This document shows positions 1-6,083 of a stretch of 7,468 nucleotides of DNA, one piece after another. The notes beneath the pieces are model-generated. The model was not told where the DNA came from. It saw nothing but the letters and a program-made list of their open reading frames with translations, and did not search any database. Each line of letters begins with the position of its first letter. The stretch's first letter is position 1. The position numbers and the translations under genes are program-made. The DNA lies in contig CABSMN010000048.1 of assembly GCA_902478765.1 (NCBI GenBank), forward strand, positions 1 to 7,468, written 5' to 3'. This DNA is from an uncultured Collinsella sp. Its GTDB lineage: Bacteria > Actinomycetota > Coriobacteriia > Coriobacteriales > Coriobacteriaceae.

Positions 1-723
1 CATGTGAGCTTTAGCGTTTCCGCGGGTAGCACCCTCGCCCTGGTGGGTCCCTCGGGCGGCGGTAAGTCAACCTGCGCCAGCCTGATCCCGCGTTTTTGGG
101 ATGTTTCTTCGGGTCGAGTGCTCGTAGGCGGTGTGGACGTTCGCGACATGGACCCGCACGAGCTTATGGACCAGGTTGCCTTCGTGTTCCAGACCAACCA
201 GCTGTTCCGGCAAACACTTGCCGATAACGTGCGTGCCTCCAAGCCCACGGCCACTGACGACGAAGTGCGTGCGGCCCTCTCCGCAGCTCAGTGCGACGAC
301 ATTGTGGCCAAGCTCCCGCAGGGTATCAATACCATGCTCGGTGCCGGCGGAGCATATCTTTCGGGCGGCGAGGTGCAGCGCGTAGCACTCGCCCGCGCGA
401 TCCTTAAAGACGCGCCTATCGTGGTGCTCGATGAGGCCACGGCGTTTGCCGACCCCGAGAACGAGGCGCTCATCCAGCGTGCCTTTAGCAAGCTGGCGGC
501 GGGTCGCACAGTCATTATGATCGCGCACCGGCTTTCGACCGTGGTGGGGGCCGACAAGATCGTGGTGCTCAACCAAGGTAGCGTGCAGGAGACTGGCACC
601 CATGCCGAGCTGCTGTCCCAAAACGGTCTATACGCCAAGATGTGGGCCGAATACGAACAGGCCGCGAGCTGGAAGATCACTGCTGCCGCGGATGCCGCCG
701 TCACGAAGGGAGGCGAGGCCTAA
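1..723 (+). CDS. ABC transporter ATPase domain (5'-truncated), siderophore-type heterodimer partner
   Basis: The reading frame is open from the first base, and the first codons (H-V-S-F-S-V) are the usual lead-in to an ABC ATPase, so the start and the expected membrane domain lie outside the window. A GTG at base 4 is not a credible start. In the 240 visible residues I see Walker A GPSGGGKST (16-24), Q-loop Gln64, signature LSGGE (120-124), Walker B VVLDE (141-145), a D-loop reading AFAD rather than SALD, and switch His176. All catalytic residues are present. The DEATAFADPENE stretch and the tail ending near SWKI resemble IrtA/YbtP-type exporter-fold transporters that import ferric siderophores; this is family recall, and the substrate is inference. 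The stop is followed directly by the next gene's ATG, so the two are co-transcribed and probably form a heterodimer. A drug or peptide exporter is the main alternative. Confidence 0.9.
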   Translation, partial: HVSFSVSAGSTLALVGPSGGGKSTCASLIPRFWDVSSGRVLVGGVDVRDMDPHELMDQVAFVFQTNQLFRQTLADNVRASKPTATDDEVRAALSAAQCDDIVAKLPQGINTMLGAGGAYLSGGEVQRVALARAILKDAPIVVLDEATAFADPENEALIQRAFSKLAAGRTVIMIAHRLSTVVGADKIVVLNQGSVQETGTHAELLSQNGLYAKMWAEYEQAASWKITAAADAAVTKGGEA

Positions 724-2481
724 ATGTTCGCCTCATTCCAAAAGAAGTATTTCCTATCCGATAAAGGCGTCGCCGGCGTAAAACGCGGCATTTTCTGGAC
801 CGCGCTCACCAATCTCATTACCATGGCCGGCATGGGCTTATTGTTCCTGGTCATGGCCGGTTTTGTCGAACATCTCGCCACCGGTGCCGACCTGCCGGAT
901 GCCCTGCCGATTGTGGGCGGCCTCCTGGTCTTTTTCGTGTTGCTCTTTGCCTCTAACTGGCAGCAGTATTACTACACCTACTGCATCTTTTACGAGGAGT
1001 GCGGCAAGCAGCGTATGGAGATTGCCGAGCGCTTGCGCAAGCTGCCGCTGTCGTTTTTTGGCCGTCGTGATCTGGCCGATTTAACCGAGACCATCATGGG
1101 CGACGTCCAGGCCATGGAGCACGCCTACAGCCACGTGCTGGGAGAGCTTTGGGGTGCCATCATCGCAAGCGCCATTGTGTTCGTGGCGTCGCTGTTCTTT
1201 TGCTGGCAGCTGGCGATCGCGGCGTTTTGGAGCGTGCCCGTGGCCTTTGCCGTGCTGTATCTGACACGCGGCCCCATGACCCCGGTGTTCGACCATGTGC
1301 GTGCCGAGAAGGTCAAGGTTACCGAGGCGATCCAGGAGACGCTCGACTGCGTGCGCGAGATCCGCGCCACCAACCAGGAGGCTCATTATCTTGAGGGGCT
1401 CAACGCCGTGATCGATGCCGAGGAGCGCGAGACCACCAAGGGCGAGCTCGCCAATGGGCTTTTGGTCAACTCCGCCTTTGCCATCCTGCGCCTGGGGATT
1501 GCCACCACGTTGGTCACGGGCGCTGCGATGGTCGCCTCCGGGCAGGTCGACTTTTTGGTGATGTTTGCCTTCCTGCTTATGGTGAGCCGCATCTATGCGC
1601 CCTTTGATCAGGCGCTGATGCTGATGTCCGAGCTGTTTGCCGCCGAGTCATCGGCCAAGCGCATGCGTTCCATCATGGAAGAGCCCGTGGCGCGGGGCAG
1701 CGAGCAGTTTGAGCCCGTAGGCCACGATGTGGTGTTCGATCACGTGGCATTTGGCTATGGTGCGGGCGAGGACGGCCGCGCCGGCGAGAAAGTTCTTACC
1801 GATGTGAGCTTTACCGCCAAGGAAGGCGAGGTCACGGCACTGGTCGGTCCTTCGGGCTCCGGTAAGTCCACGGTGAGCCGCCTGGCCGCGCGCTTTTGGG
1901 ATGCCACTGCGGGCACGGTCACCGTGGGCGGCGTGGATGTTGCGAGCGTGGATCCCGAGGTGCTGCTGCGCGACTACGCCATTGTGTTCCAAGACGTGCT
2001 GCTCTTTGACGACACGGTGATGGGAAACATCCGTCTTGGTCGTCGCGATGCCACCGATGAGGAAGTGCTTGCTGCCGCGCGTGCCGCCAACTGCGACGAG
2101 TTTGTGAGCCGCATGCCGCAGGGCTATGACACCATGATCGGCGAGAACGGCTCCAAGCTGTCCGGCGGTGAGCGCCAGCGCATCTCTATCGCCCGTGCGC
2201 TGCTCAAAGACGCGCCTATCGTGCTGTTGGACGAGGCGACGGCGAGCTTGGATGTGGAGAACGAGACCGTGGTTCAGCAGGCGCTCTCCCGTCTGCTTGC
2301 GGGTAAGACGGTTATCGTTATTGCCCACCGTATGCGTACGGTGGAAAATGCCGACAAAATCGTTGTACTCAAGGATGGTGTGGTTGCCGAGCAGGGCACT
2401 CCGGCGCAGCTCAAGGCGGCAGGTGGAGAATTCGCCCGCATGGTGGCGCTGCAAAAGGAAGCAGCTACCTGGCAGTTGTAA
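724..2481 (+). CDS. ABC transporter permease/ATP-binding half-transporter (IrtB/YbtQ-like)
   Basis: This is a complete 585-residue half-transporter of the usual length for an ABC type-1 exporter fold. The ATG directly abuts the previous TAA, and AAGGGAGG at 706-713 lies 10 nt upstream, which fixes the start. Hydrophobic membrane segments fall near residues 24-46, 61-77, 140-160, 161-181, 245-270 and 276-295. The ATPase domain follows: Walker A GPSGSGKST (375-383), Q-loop Gln423, LSGGERQ (479-485), Walker B with D503/E504, D-loop ASLD and His535. Both ATP sites of the presumed heterodimer appear intact, unlike exporters with one degenerate site. The pairing and the neighbouring iron-type genes suggest import of a ferric siderophore or related chelate through the cytoplasmic membrane. 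That substrate is inferred, and multidrug export cannot be excluded. No substrate-binding protein is visible, which fits the IrtAB/YbtPQ mode. Confidence 0.93.
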   Translation: MFASFQKKYFLSDKGVAGVKRGIFWTALTNLITMAGMGLLFLVMAGFVEHLATGADLPDALPIVGGLLVFFVLLFASNWQQYYYTYCIFYEECGKQRMEIAERLRKLPLSFFGRRDLADLTETIMGDVQAMEHAYSHVLGELWGAIIASAIVFVASLFFCWQLAIAAFWSVPVAFAVLYLTRGPMTPVFDHVRAEKVKVTEAIQETLDCVREIRATNQEAHYLEGLNAVIDAEERETTKGELANGLLVNSAFAILRLGIATTLVTGAAMVASGQVDFLVMFAFLLMVSRIYAPFDQALMLMSELFAAESSAKRMRSIMEEPVARGSEQFEPVGHDVVFDHVAFGYGAGEDGRAGEKVLTDVSFTAKEGEVTALVGPSGSGKSTVSRLAARFWDATAGTVTVGGVDVASVDPEVLLRDYAIVFQDVLLFDDTVMGNIRLGRRDATDEEVLAAARAANCDEFVSRMPQGYDTMIGENGSKLSGGERQRISIARALLKDAPIVLLDEATASLDVENETVVQQALSRLLAGKTVIVIAHRMRTVENADKIVVLKDGVVAEQGTPAQLKAAGGEFARMVALQKEAATWQL

Positions 2482-2489
2482 GAAGGGGC

Positions 2490-2508
2490 AAAGGGACAGT
2501 CCCTTTCT
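2490..2508 (+). terminator. Short hairpin after the ABC operon (possible weak terminator)
   Basis: AAAGGGA (2490-2496) pairs perfectly with TCCCTTT (2500-2506) around a CAG loop, 9 nt after the stop of the ABC gene. There is no proper T-run after the stem, only TTTCT, so termination would be weak. The motif resembles a palindrome I recall from many intergenic regions of gut Firmicutes and Coriobacteria, so it may be a dispersed repeat rather than a terminator. Confidence 0.4.
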
Positions 2509-2512
2509 CACA

Positions 2513-2541
2513 TTGACAATCGGTTACTCCGCATCGTTAAT
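2513..2541 (+). promoter_or_regulatory. Candidate promoter of the ferrosome-like operon
   Basis: A perfect -35 hexamer TTGACA (2513-2518) is followed after 17 nt by GTTAAT (2536-2541), which matches 4 of 6 bases of TATAAT. Transcription would begin near 2548, leaving a leader of about 130 nt before the small-protein ATG at 2677. A second possible -10, TAAAAT at 2580-2585, has no good -35. In either case the palindrome at 2549-2568 overlaps the promoter or the start point. Confidence 0.55.
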
Positions 2542-2548
2542 TTTCAAA

Positions 2549-2568
2549 AGGTTAGCCATGGCTGACCT
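2549..2568. promoter_or_regulatory. 20-bp near-palindrome, candidate DtxR/IdeR-type metal operator
   Basis: AGGTTAGCCATGGCTGACCT is an inverted repeat with one mismatched pair (2553/2564). The left half-site AGGTTAG is identical to the half-site of the DtxR/IdeR consensus TTAGGTTAGCCTAACCTAA, and the right half-site CTGACCT differs from it by one base. The half-sites are separated by 6 nt, against 1 nt in the classical box, so this is not a canonical site. Its position at the inferred transcription start of an iron-type operon supports a repressor operator. It could alternatively fold as an RNA stem. Confidence 0.45.
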
Positions 2569-2584
2569 AGATAGTTAGATAAAA

Positions 2585-2598
2585 TTGAGATATTTCAA
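2585..2598. promoter_or_regulatory. 14-bp AT-rich near-palindrome in the leader
   Basis: TTGAGATATTTCAA is an inverted repeat with one mismatched pair (2589/2594), just downstream of the larger palindrome. It could be a second operator. The 19 bases at 2578-2596 match a classical Fur box at only 10 of 19 positions, so I do not call it a Fur site. Confidence 0.2.
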
Positions 2599-2607
2599 AA
2601 GCGTGCT

Positions 2608-2661
2608 CGAGCAAACTTGTTTACTCGGGTGCTGAAGCACCATGCCGCGTCCAATGCGGCA
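2608..2661 (+). promoter_or_regulatory. Structured 5' leader with three consecutive hairpins
   Basis: Three stem-loops can be drawn in a row. CGAG...CTCG with an inner AAA/TTT pairing spans 2608-2627 (one internal mismatch). GTGC-TGAA-GCAC spans 2629-2640. TGCCGC/GCGGCA spans 2643-2661. The last ends 2 nt before the AGGGAG ribosome binding site (2664-2669) of the small-protein gene. The array could protect the RNA or tune translation. I recognise no riboswitch family here. Confidence 0.35.
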
Positions 2662-2676
2662 AAAGGGAGAAGCAAC

Positions 2677-2922
2677 ATGAAAAAGTCGACGTTTAACACC
2701 CTGCTTGTTGGTGGCGGTTTTCTGCTTGGCACGGCCGGCATCAAGCTGCTTACCAGCGCTCCGGTCAAGAATGCCTGCGTGCAGGGTATCGCGTGCGGCA
2801 TGCGCATCAAGAACGGCTACCAGGACATGGTCGAGCAGGCCAAGGCTAATGTCGACGACATGGTTGCCGAGGCTGCTTACATCACCCAGAGCGAGGCCGC
2901 TGCTGACGAGGCAGCCGAGTAA
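2677..2922 (+). CDS. Small glycine-rich membrane-associated protein, FezA-like candidate (DUF6110-type)
   Basis: This 81-residue protein starts at an ATG preceded by AGGGAG (2664-2669) with a 7-nt gap. An in-frame ATG at 2617 would lengthen it but has no ribosome binding site and would add a charged, non-hydrophobic stretch. Residues 7-27 form one hydrophobic segment with a glycine run and a GxxxG motif (Gly14-Gly18), a helix-packing motif. The rest is amphipathic, with Cys34 and Cys40, and ends in an acidic Ala/Glu/Asp tail. The gene lies 18 nt before a P1B-6-type ATPase. Small hydrophobic proteins of this kind next to such ATPases match the FezA-FezB pairing of Clostridioides difficile ferrosomes; that assignment is from memory of the family and needs an alignment. 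I also recall the DUF6110 label for such proteins. A role in shaping or populating the organelle membrane, or as an ATPase subunit, is inference. Confidence 0.85.
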   Translation: MKKSTFNTLLVGGGFLLGTAGIKLLTSAPVKNACVQGIACGMRIKNGYQDMVEQAKANVDDMVAEAAYITQSEAAADEAAE

Positions 2923-2940
2923 CGCTCCCAGGCACAAACT

Positions 2941-5016
2941 ATGAGATTCTCGATTATTAGCGAGATCCCCGGCAGGACCCGTCTTCAATTGGCGGGTCCT
3001 GTGCCAGAGAGCGATCTCGATGCACTTCTTAAGCTTGGCGGCGACATCGACGGCGTGCACAAGGTGCGCGTCTACGGCCGCATCGGCCAGATGGCGCTCG
3101 AATATGACGAGCGGTGTCGTGCGGGCGTGCTCGACGCCTTGGGTGCGCTCGACGCTCAGGCCGTTGCCGACGCAAAGACGGGTTACGTGATGCAGCTTGA
3201 GCCACGCAAGCACAAGCTCGTTATGGATCTTGCCACACTTATCGGTGCCCATTACGCACGTCGCTGGTTCTTGCCGACGCCTCTGCGTGCGGTGTTTGTC
3301 GTGGCCGGTTACATGGCATTTTTGCGCGCTGCCCTTCATGAGCTCGCGCAGCCGCGCCTGACCGTTCCCGTGCTCGACGCTTCGGCCATCGGCATTTCGT
3401 TCGTCAAACGTGATGTCGACACCGCAGGCCAGACGATGTTCCTGCTCAACGTGGGCGAGCTGCTCGAGGACTACACGCGCGCCATGAGCGAAAACGAGCT
3501 CATCAACTCGCTGCTCGATGTGCCCGATAAGGCGCAAAAGGTCGTCGGCGACATCGAGGTAAGCGTTGCCGCCACCGAGCTCGAGCCCGGCGACTTGGTG
3601 GCCGTGCGCACTGGCATGTCCATTTGTATCGACGGTGTTGTCGAGCAGGGGAGCGCTATGGTCAACCAGGCGACCCTGACCGGCGAGCCGCTGGCCGTCG
3701 AACGCAGCGTGGGCGACGACGTGTTCGCCGGAACCGTCGTGGAAGACGGCAGCATCTTGGTTCGCGTGCGCGCTAACACGGCTCAGACCAAGTTGCGTTC
3801 GATTGTCTCGCTCGTGCAGACGGCCGACTCGCTCAAGTCCGAGGGCCAGTCGCATATGGAGGACCTTGCCAACAAGATCGTCCCGTGGAACTTCCTGCTC
3901 GCGGGCCTGGTTGCGCTTACCACCCGCAGCCTCATCAAGACCTCAGCGGCGCTAATGGTCGACTACTCGTGCGCGCTTAAGCTCACGGGTTCGGTCGCCG
4001 TCATGACCGCCATGAGCGATGCAGCCAAGATGGGCGTGATGGTCAAGGGCGCCAAGTACTTTGAGTCGTTTGCCAAGGCCGACACCATTGTGTTTGATAA
4101 GACTGGCACGCTTACCGAGGCACAGCCGCGTCTTGCCTGTGTGCTCACCACCGATGGTTGGAGCGAGGATGAGGTCCTGCGCCTTTCCGCTTGTCTGGAG
4201 GAGCATTTCCCGCATCCGGTGGCGCGCGCCGTGGTCAATGCGGCACGCGAGCGCGAGCTCGAGCACCGCGAGCGCCATGCCGCCGTCGAGTACATCGTGG
4301 CGCACGGCATCGCTTCGTCCATTGAAGGGCGTCGCGCCATCATCGGTTCGGCGCATTTTGTATTTGAGGACGAGGGCGCACAGCTCGAATCCGACATTAA
4401 GGAGCGCATTGAGTCCCAGATGCAGGGCCTGTCGCCGCTGTACCTGGCGGTCGACGGCGCGGTTGTCGGCGTGCTCGGTATCGAGGACCCGCTCAAACCC
4501 GGCGTGCGCGAGGCCATTGCCGACCTGCATGCGCTGGGCGTCAAGCACGTGGTCATGCTCACGGGCGACTCCGAGCGCACGGCTGAGCGCATCGCGCGCG
4601 AGGCGGGCGTCGACGAGTTTAAGGCCGAGCTGCTGCCCGAGGACAAGTACGCCTATGTGGAGCGCATTAAGAGCGAGGGGCGCCACGTTGCCATGGTGGG
4701 CGACGGCGTCAACGATTCGCCGGCGCTCGGTTTGGCCGACGTGGGGCTGGCAATGGGTGGCGGAAGCGACATTGCCAAGGAGGTCGCCGATATCATCCTG
4801 ACCGATACGGATCTGGCCGCGATTGTGCGTCTGCGCCGCATGAGTCAGGGCCTCATTGATCGTCTGACGAGCTCCTACTCTAAGGTGATGCTCACCAACT
4901 CGGCGCTCCTGGCGCTGGGCATTACCGGCGCGATTACCCCGCAGGCGTCGTCGCTGCTGCACAATGGCTCGACGATTGCCTACAGCCTGAGCAACGCGAA
5001 GGCTTACCTGCGTTAG
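2941..5016 (+). CDS. fezB: P1B-6-type metal-transporting ATPase, candidate FezB of ferrosomes
   Basis: This is a complete 691-residue P-type ATPase. The ATG lies 18 nt after the previous stop with only a weak AGG as ribosome binding site, so translational coupling is likely. The N-terminus (about 1-80) has an HMA-like layout but no CxxC metal site; instead it carries IPGRTR (9-14). Membrane segments appear near 108-131, 142-156, 160-176, 312-332, 334-356 and 645-682. Catalytic elements are TGEP (247-250), the phosphorylated Asp386 in DKTGT, the HP motif (425-426), TGD (541-543) and GDGVND (587-592). The sixth-helix metal motif, normally CPC, SPC or TPC, reads DYSCAL (341-346) with no proline; this separates P1B-6 from copper, zinc and cobalt pumps. 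P1B-6 ATPases include FezB, which moves iron into ferrosomes. The enzyme class is certain. The iron and ferrosome role follows from motifs and neighbours. An iron or manganese efflux pump is the alternative. Confidence 0.93.
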   Translation: MRFSIISEIPGRTRLQLAGPVPESDLDALLKLGGDIDGVHKVRVYGRIGQMALEYDERCRAGVLDALGALDAQAVADAKTGYVMQLEPRKHKLVMDLATLIGAHYARRWFLPTPLRAVFVVAGYMAFLRAALHELAQPRLTVPVLDASAIGISFVKRDVDTAGQTMFLLNVGELLEDYTRAMSENELINSLLDVPDKAQKVVGDIEVSVAATELEPGDLVAVRTGMSICIDGVVEQGSAMVNQATLTGEPLAVERSVGDDVFAGTVVEDGSILVRVRANTAQTKLRSIVSLVQTADSLKSEGQSHMEDLANKIVPWNFLLAGLVALTTRSLIKTSAALMVDYSCALKLTGSVAVMTAMSDAAKMGVMVKGAKYFESFAKADTIVFDKTGTLTEAQPRLACVLTTDGWSEDEVLRLSACLEEHFPHPVARAVVNAARERELEHRERHAAVEYIVAHGIASSIEGRRAIIGSAHFVFEDEGAQLESDIKERIESQMQGLSPLYLAVDGAVVGVLGIEDPLKPGVREAIADLHALGVKHVVMLTGDSERTAERIAREAGVDEFKAELLPEDKYAYVERIKSEGRHVAMVGDGVNDSPALGLADVGLAMGGGSDIAKEVADIILTDTDLAAIVRLRRMSQGLIDRLTSSYSKVMLTNSALLALGITGAITPQASSLLHNGSTIAYSLSNAKAYLR

Positions 5017-5043
5017 CAGACGTGTTCGCCCACGTTATCTGGC

Positions 5044-5086
5044 CTGCGCCCAGACGGCATCGGTGTCGTCCGGGCGCAGACTTTTT
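5044..5086 (+). terminator. Intrinsic terminator after the P1B ATPase gene
   Basis: CTGCGCCC (5044-5051) pairs perfectly with GGGCGCAG (5072-5079). An inner GACG/CGTC stem closes over the loop, and five Ts follow at 5082-5086. It ends the iron operon 28 nt after the ATPase stop and separates it from the toxin-antitoxin promoter. Confidence 0.9.
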
Positions 5087-5090
5087 GCAT

Positions 5091-5119
5091 TTGACCATTT
5101 GCTAGCTTCTCTATATAGT
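5091..5119 (+). promoter_or_regulatory. Promoter of the toxin-antitoxin operon
   Basis: TTGACC (5091-5096) and TATAGT (5114-5119) each match the sigma-70-type consensus at five of six positions, with an ideal 17-nt spacer. Transcription should start near 5126, inside the inverted repeat at 5121-5139, and about 35 nt before the antitoxin start. Confidence 0.8.
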
Positions 5120-5139
5120 GTTGCTAGCGGTGCTAGCAA
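5099..5139. promoter_or_regulatory. Triple GCTAGC operator bracketing the -10 box
   Basis: TTGCTAGC occurs at 5099-5106, between the -35 and -10 boxes. A perfect inverted repeat with 8-bp arms, TTGCTAGCGGTGCTAGCAA, covers 5121-5139 at the transcription start. The three half-sites flank the -10 box, the arrangement expected when a ribbon-helix-helix antitoxin, alone or with its toxin, represses its own promoter. Binding by this antitoxin is inferred. Confidence 0.7.
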
Positions 5140-5159
5140 TTGAAGGGAGCGGGATCAAC

Positions 5160-5513
5160 GTGGGTGCTGTTAGCGGCATGGCGCAGGTGAACGTTCGCGT
5201 AGATCGCCAGGTCAAGAACCGTGCCGAGGAGGTGCTGCGGCTTTCGGGCGGATCACTGCCCGAGCTCATCAAAAAGGTGGTGGCCAAGGTCGCGCAGGGT
5301 GGCGGGCAGTGCGAGGAAGTGCTTGCGGCCGTCGACGACCGGCAGCAGACCGTCGCGCCCGATACTCCGTTCGCCGTATCATGGGCAGCGGCCGACCGGC
5401 TTTATGCAGATTTGGGCATCGCTGCGTCGCCCGTATCAGACGATCGCGATTGGGACGCAATCTATTCCGACGCCATGGATGAGCATTATCGCCAAAAGGG
5501 GATGATCCTGTGA
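5160..5513 (+). CDS. RelB/DinJ-like ribbon-helix-helix antitoxin
   Basis: I start this 117-residue protein at GTG 5160, because AAGGGAG (5143-5149) lies 10 nt upstream. A GTG at 5118 sits inside the -10 box and cannot be the start. An ATG at 5178 lacks a ribosome binding site but would still keep the whole DNA-binding domain. Residues 8-15 (AQVNVRVD) form the DNA-contacting strand of a ribbon-helix-helix fold, followed by two helices (about 16-29 and 31-45) with the spacing of RelB/DinJ. The acidic C-terminus (about 93-112, DRDWDAIYSDAMDEHY) is the likely toxin-neutralising segment. Its stop overlaps the toxin start by 4 nt, a typical coupled type II toxin-antitoxin arrangement. It should autorepress through the GCTAGC sites. 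RelB/DinJ antitoxins classically partner RelE/YafQ nucleases; here the partner is a PIN protein. Confidence 0.85.
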   Translation: MGAVSGMAQVNVRVDRQVKNRAEEVLRLSGGSLPELIKKVVAKVAQGGGQCEEVLAAVDDRQQTVAPDTPFAVSWAAADRLYADLGIAASPVSDDRDWDAIYSDAMDEHYRQKGMIL

Positions 5514-6025
5514 GCGGGGCTCCCCTCAAAATAATGGTGGATGCCAACGTATGGGTTGATTCGTTTTGCGCCGACCATGCCGAGTCGCTCGCTGCTCGTG
5601 CCTTTATTGGGCAGGCGGCGGAGGCAGGGGCATTGATGTTCTTTCCGGTGCATATCGCCAAGGACGTGCTGTACGTTGTCCAACACGAGCTGAAGCGTAG
5701 CGTTCTTGCCAGTGGGGGAGCGCTCGACGAGGCTTCTGCCCGCGCGATTGGCGATGCGGCGCTGGCGTTTGTTCGGAACATGACCGAAAACGTCACGGCC
5801 GTGGGTGCAGATTCGTCGGACCTTTGGTTGGCCGACAAATACTTATCGCTCCATCGCGATTACGAGGACAACTTGGTACTCGCCGCATGCAAACGCGCGC
5901 AGGTCGATTACTTGGTGACCAACGATCGCAAGCTGCTCGAACATGCCGATCTTGCAGCAAAGACCCCGCGCCAAATGATGCCGATTCTTGCTTTGGCCAA
6001 ACGCGGCAGCGCGGTTATCGGTTGA
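5510..6025 (+). CDS. PIN-domain toxin (VapC-like ribonuclease)
   Basis: This 171-residue protein starts at GTG 5510, which overlaps the antitoxin TGA, with AGGGG (5497-5501) 8 nt upstream. It fits the PIN_3-type PIN nuclease fold. The first catalytic aspartate is Asp11 in VDANVWVD. Acidic residues follow near Asp52, Asp120 (in YEDNLVLAAC) and Asp139 (in VTNDRKL), close to the C-terminus as the fold requires. PIN toxins cleave RNA with Mg2+ or Mn2+ at such a carboxylate cluster; VapC members cut initiator tRNA or the 23S sarcin-ricin loop. The target here cannot be read from sequence. The gene appears intact, so the module is probably active and held in check by the upstream antitoxin. The fold assignment is firm. 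The toxin role follows mainly from the overlap and the operon layout. Confidence 0.88.
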   Translation: MSGAPLKIMVDANVWVDSFCADHAESLAARAFIGQAAEAGALMFFPVHIAKDVLYVVQHELKRSVLASGGALDEASARAIGDAALAFVRNMTENVTAVGADSSDLWLADKYLSLHRDYEDNLVLAACKRAQVDYLVTNDRKLLEHADLAAKTPRQMMPILALAKRGSAVIG

Positions 6026-6037
6026 CGCGAACTGTTT

Positions 6038-6074
6038 GCGGGCCCCTTGGACGACGATGCGCCAAGGGGCCCGC
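6038..6074. terminator. Strong hairpin between convergent genes (possible bidirectional terminator)
   Basis: A perfect 13-bp GC-rich stem (6038-6050 with 6062-6074) encloses an 11-nt loop. It sits between the toxin gene on the plus strand and the convergent gene on the minus strand, and is placed to end both transcripts. Neither side has a good T-run, so it may act as an RNA 3'-end stabiliser or a Rho-assisted stop. Confidence 0.65.
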
Positions 6075-6083
6075 GTCTGCTAT

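Noticed and set aside
2558..2578. Six-codon open frame (MADLDS) overlapping the palindrome, preceded by AAAAGG
   Set aside because: It is too short for a convincing leader peptide, the ribosome binding match is weak, and the ATG is explained by the palindrome centre CCATGG.
2617..2676. Upstream in-frame ATG that would extend the small protein by 20 residues
   Set aside because: It lacks a ribosome binding site and lies in the hairpin leader, whereas the ATG at 2677 has AGGGAG at ideal spacing.
2575..3855. Long minus-strand open frame of 426 codons opposite the ATPase N-terminal half
   Set aside because: It is a shadow of the GC-rich coding strand. It has His/Arg-rich composition, no ribosome binding site and no recognisable domain, while the plus strand encodes a clear P-type ATPase.
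5099..5139. GCTAGC repeats as a small CRISPR-like array
   Set aside because: The units are far too short, unevenly spaced and palindromic around a promoter, which fits operators.
5118..5159. GTG at 5118 as an earlier antitoxin start
   Set aside because: It overlaps the -10 box of the operon's own promoter, so it would not be in the transcript.
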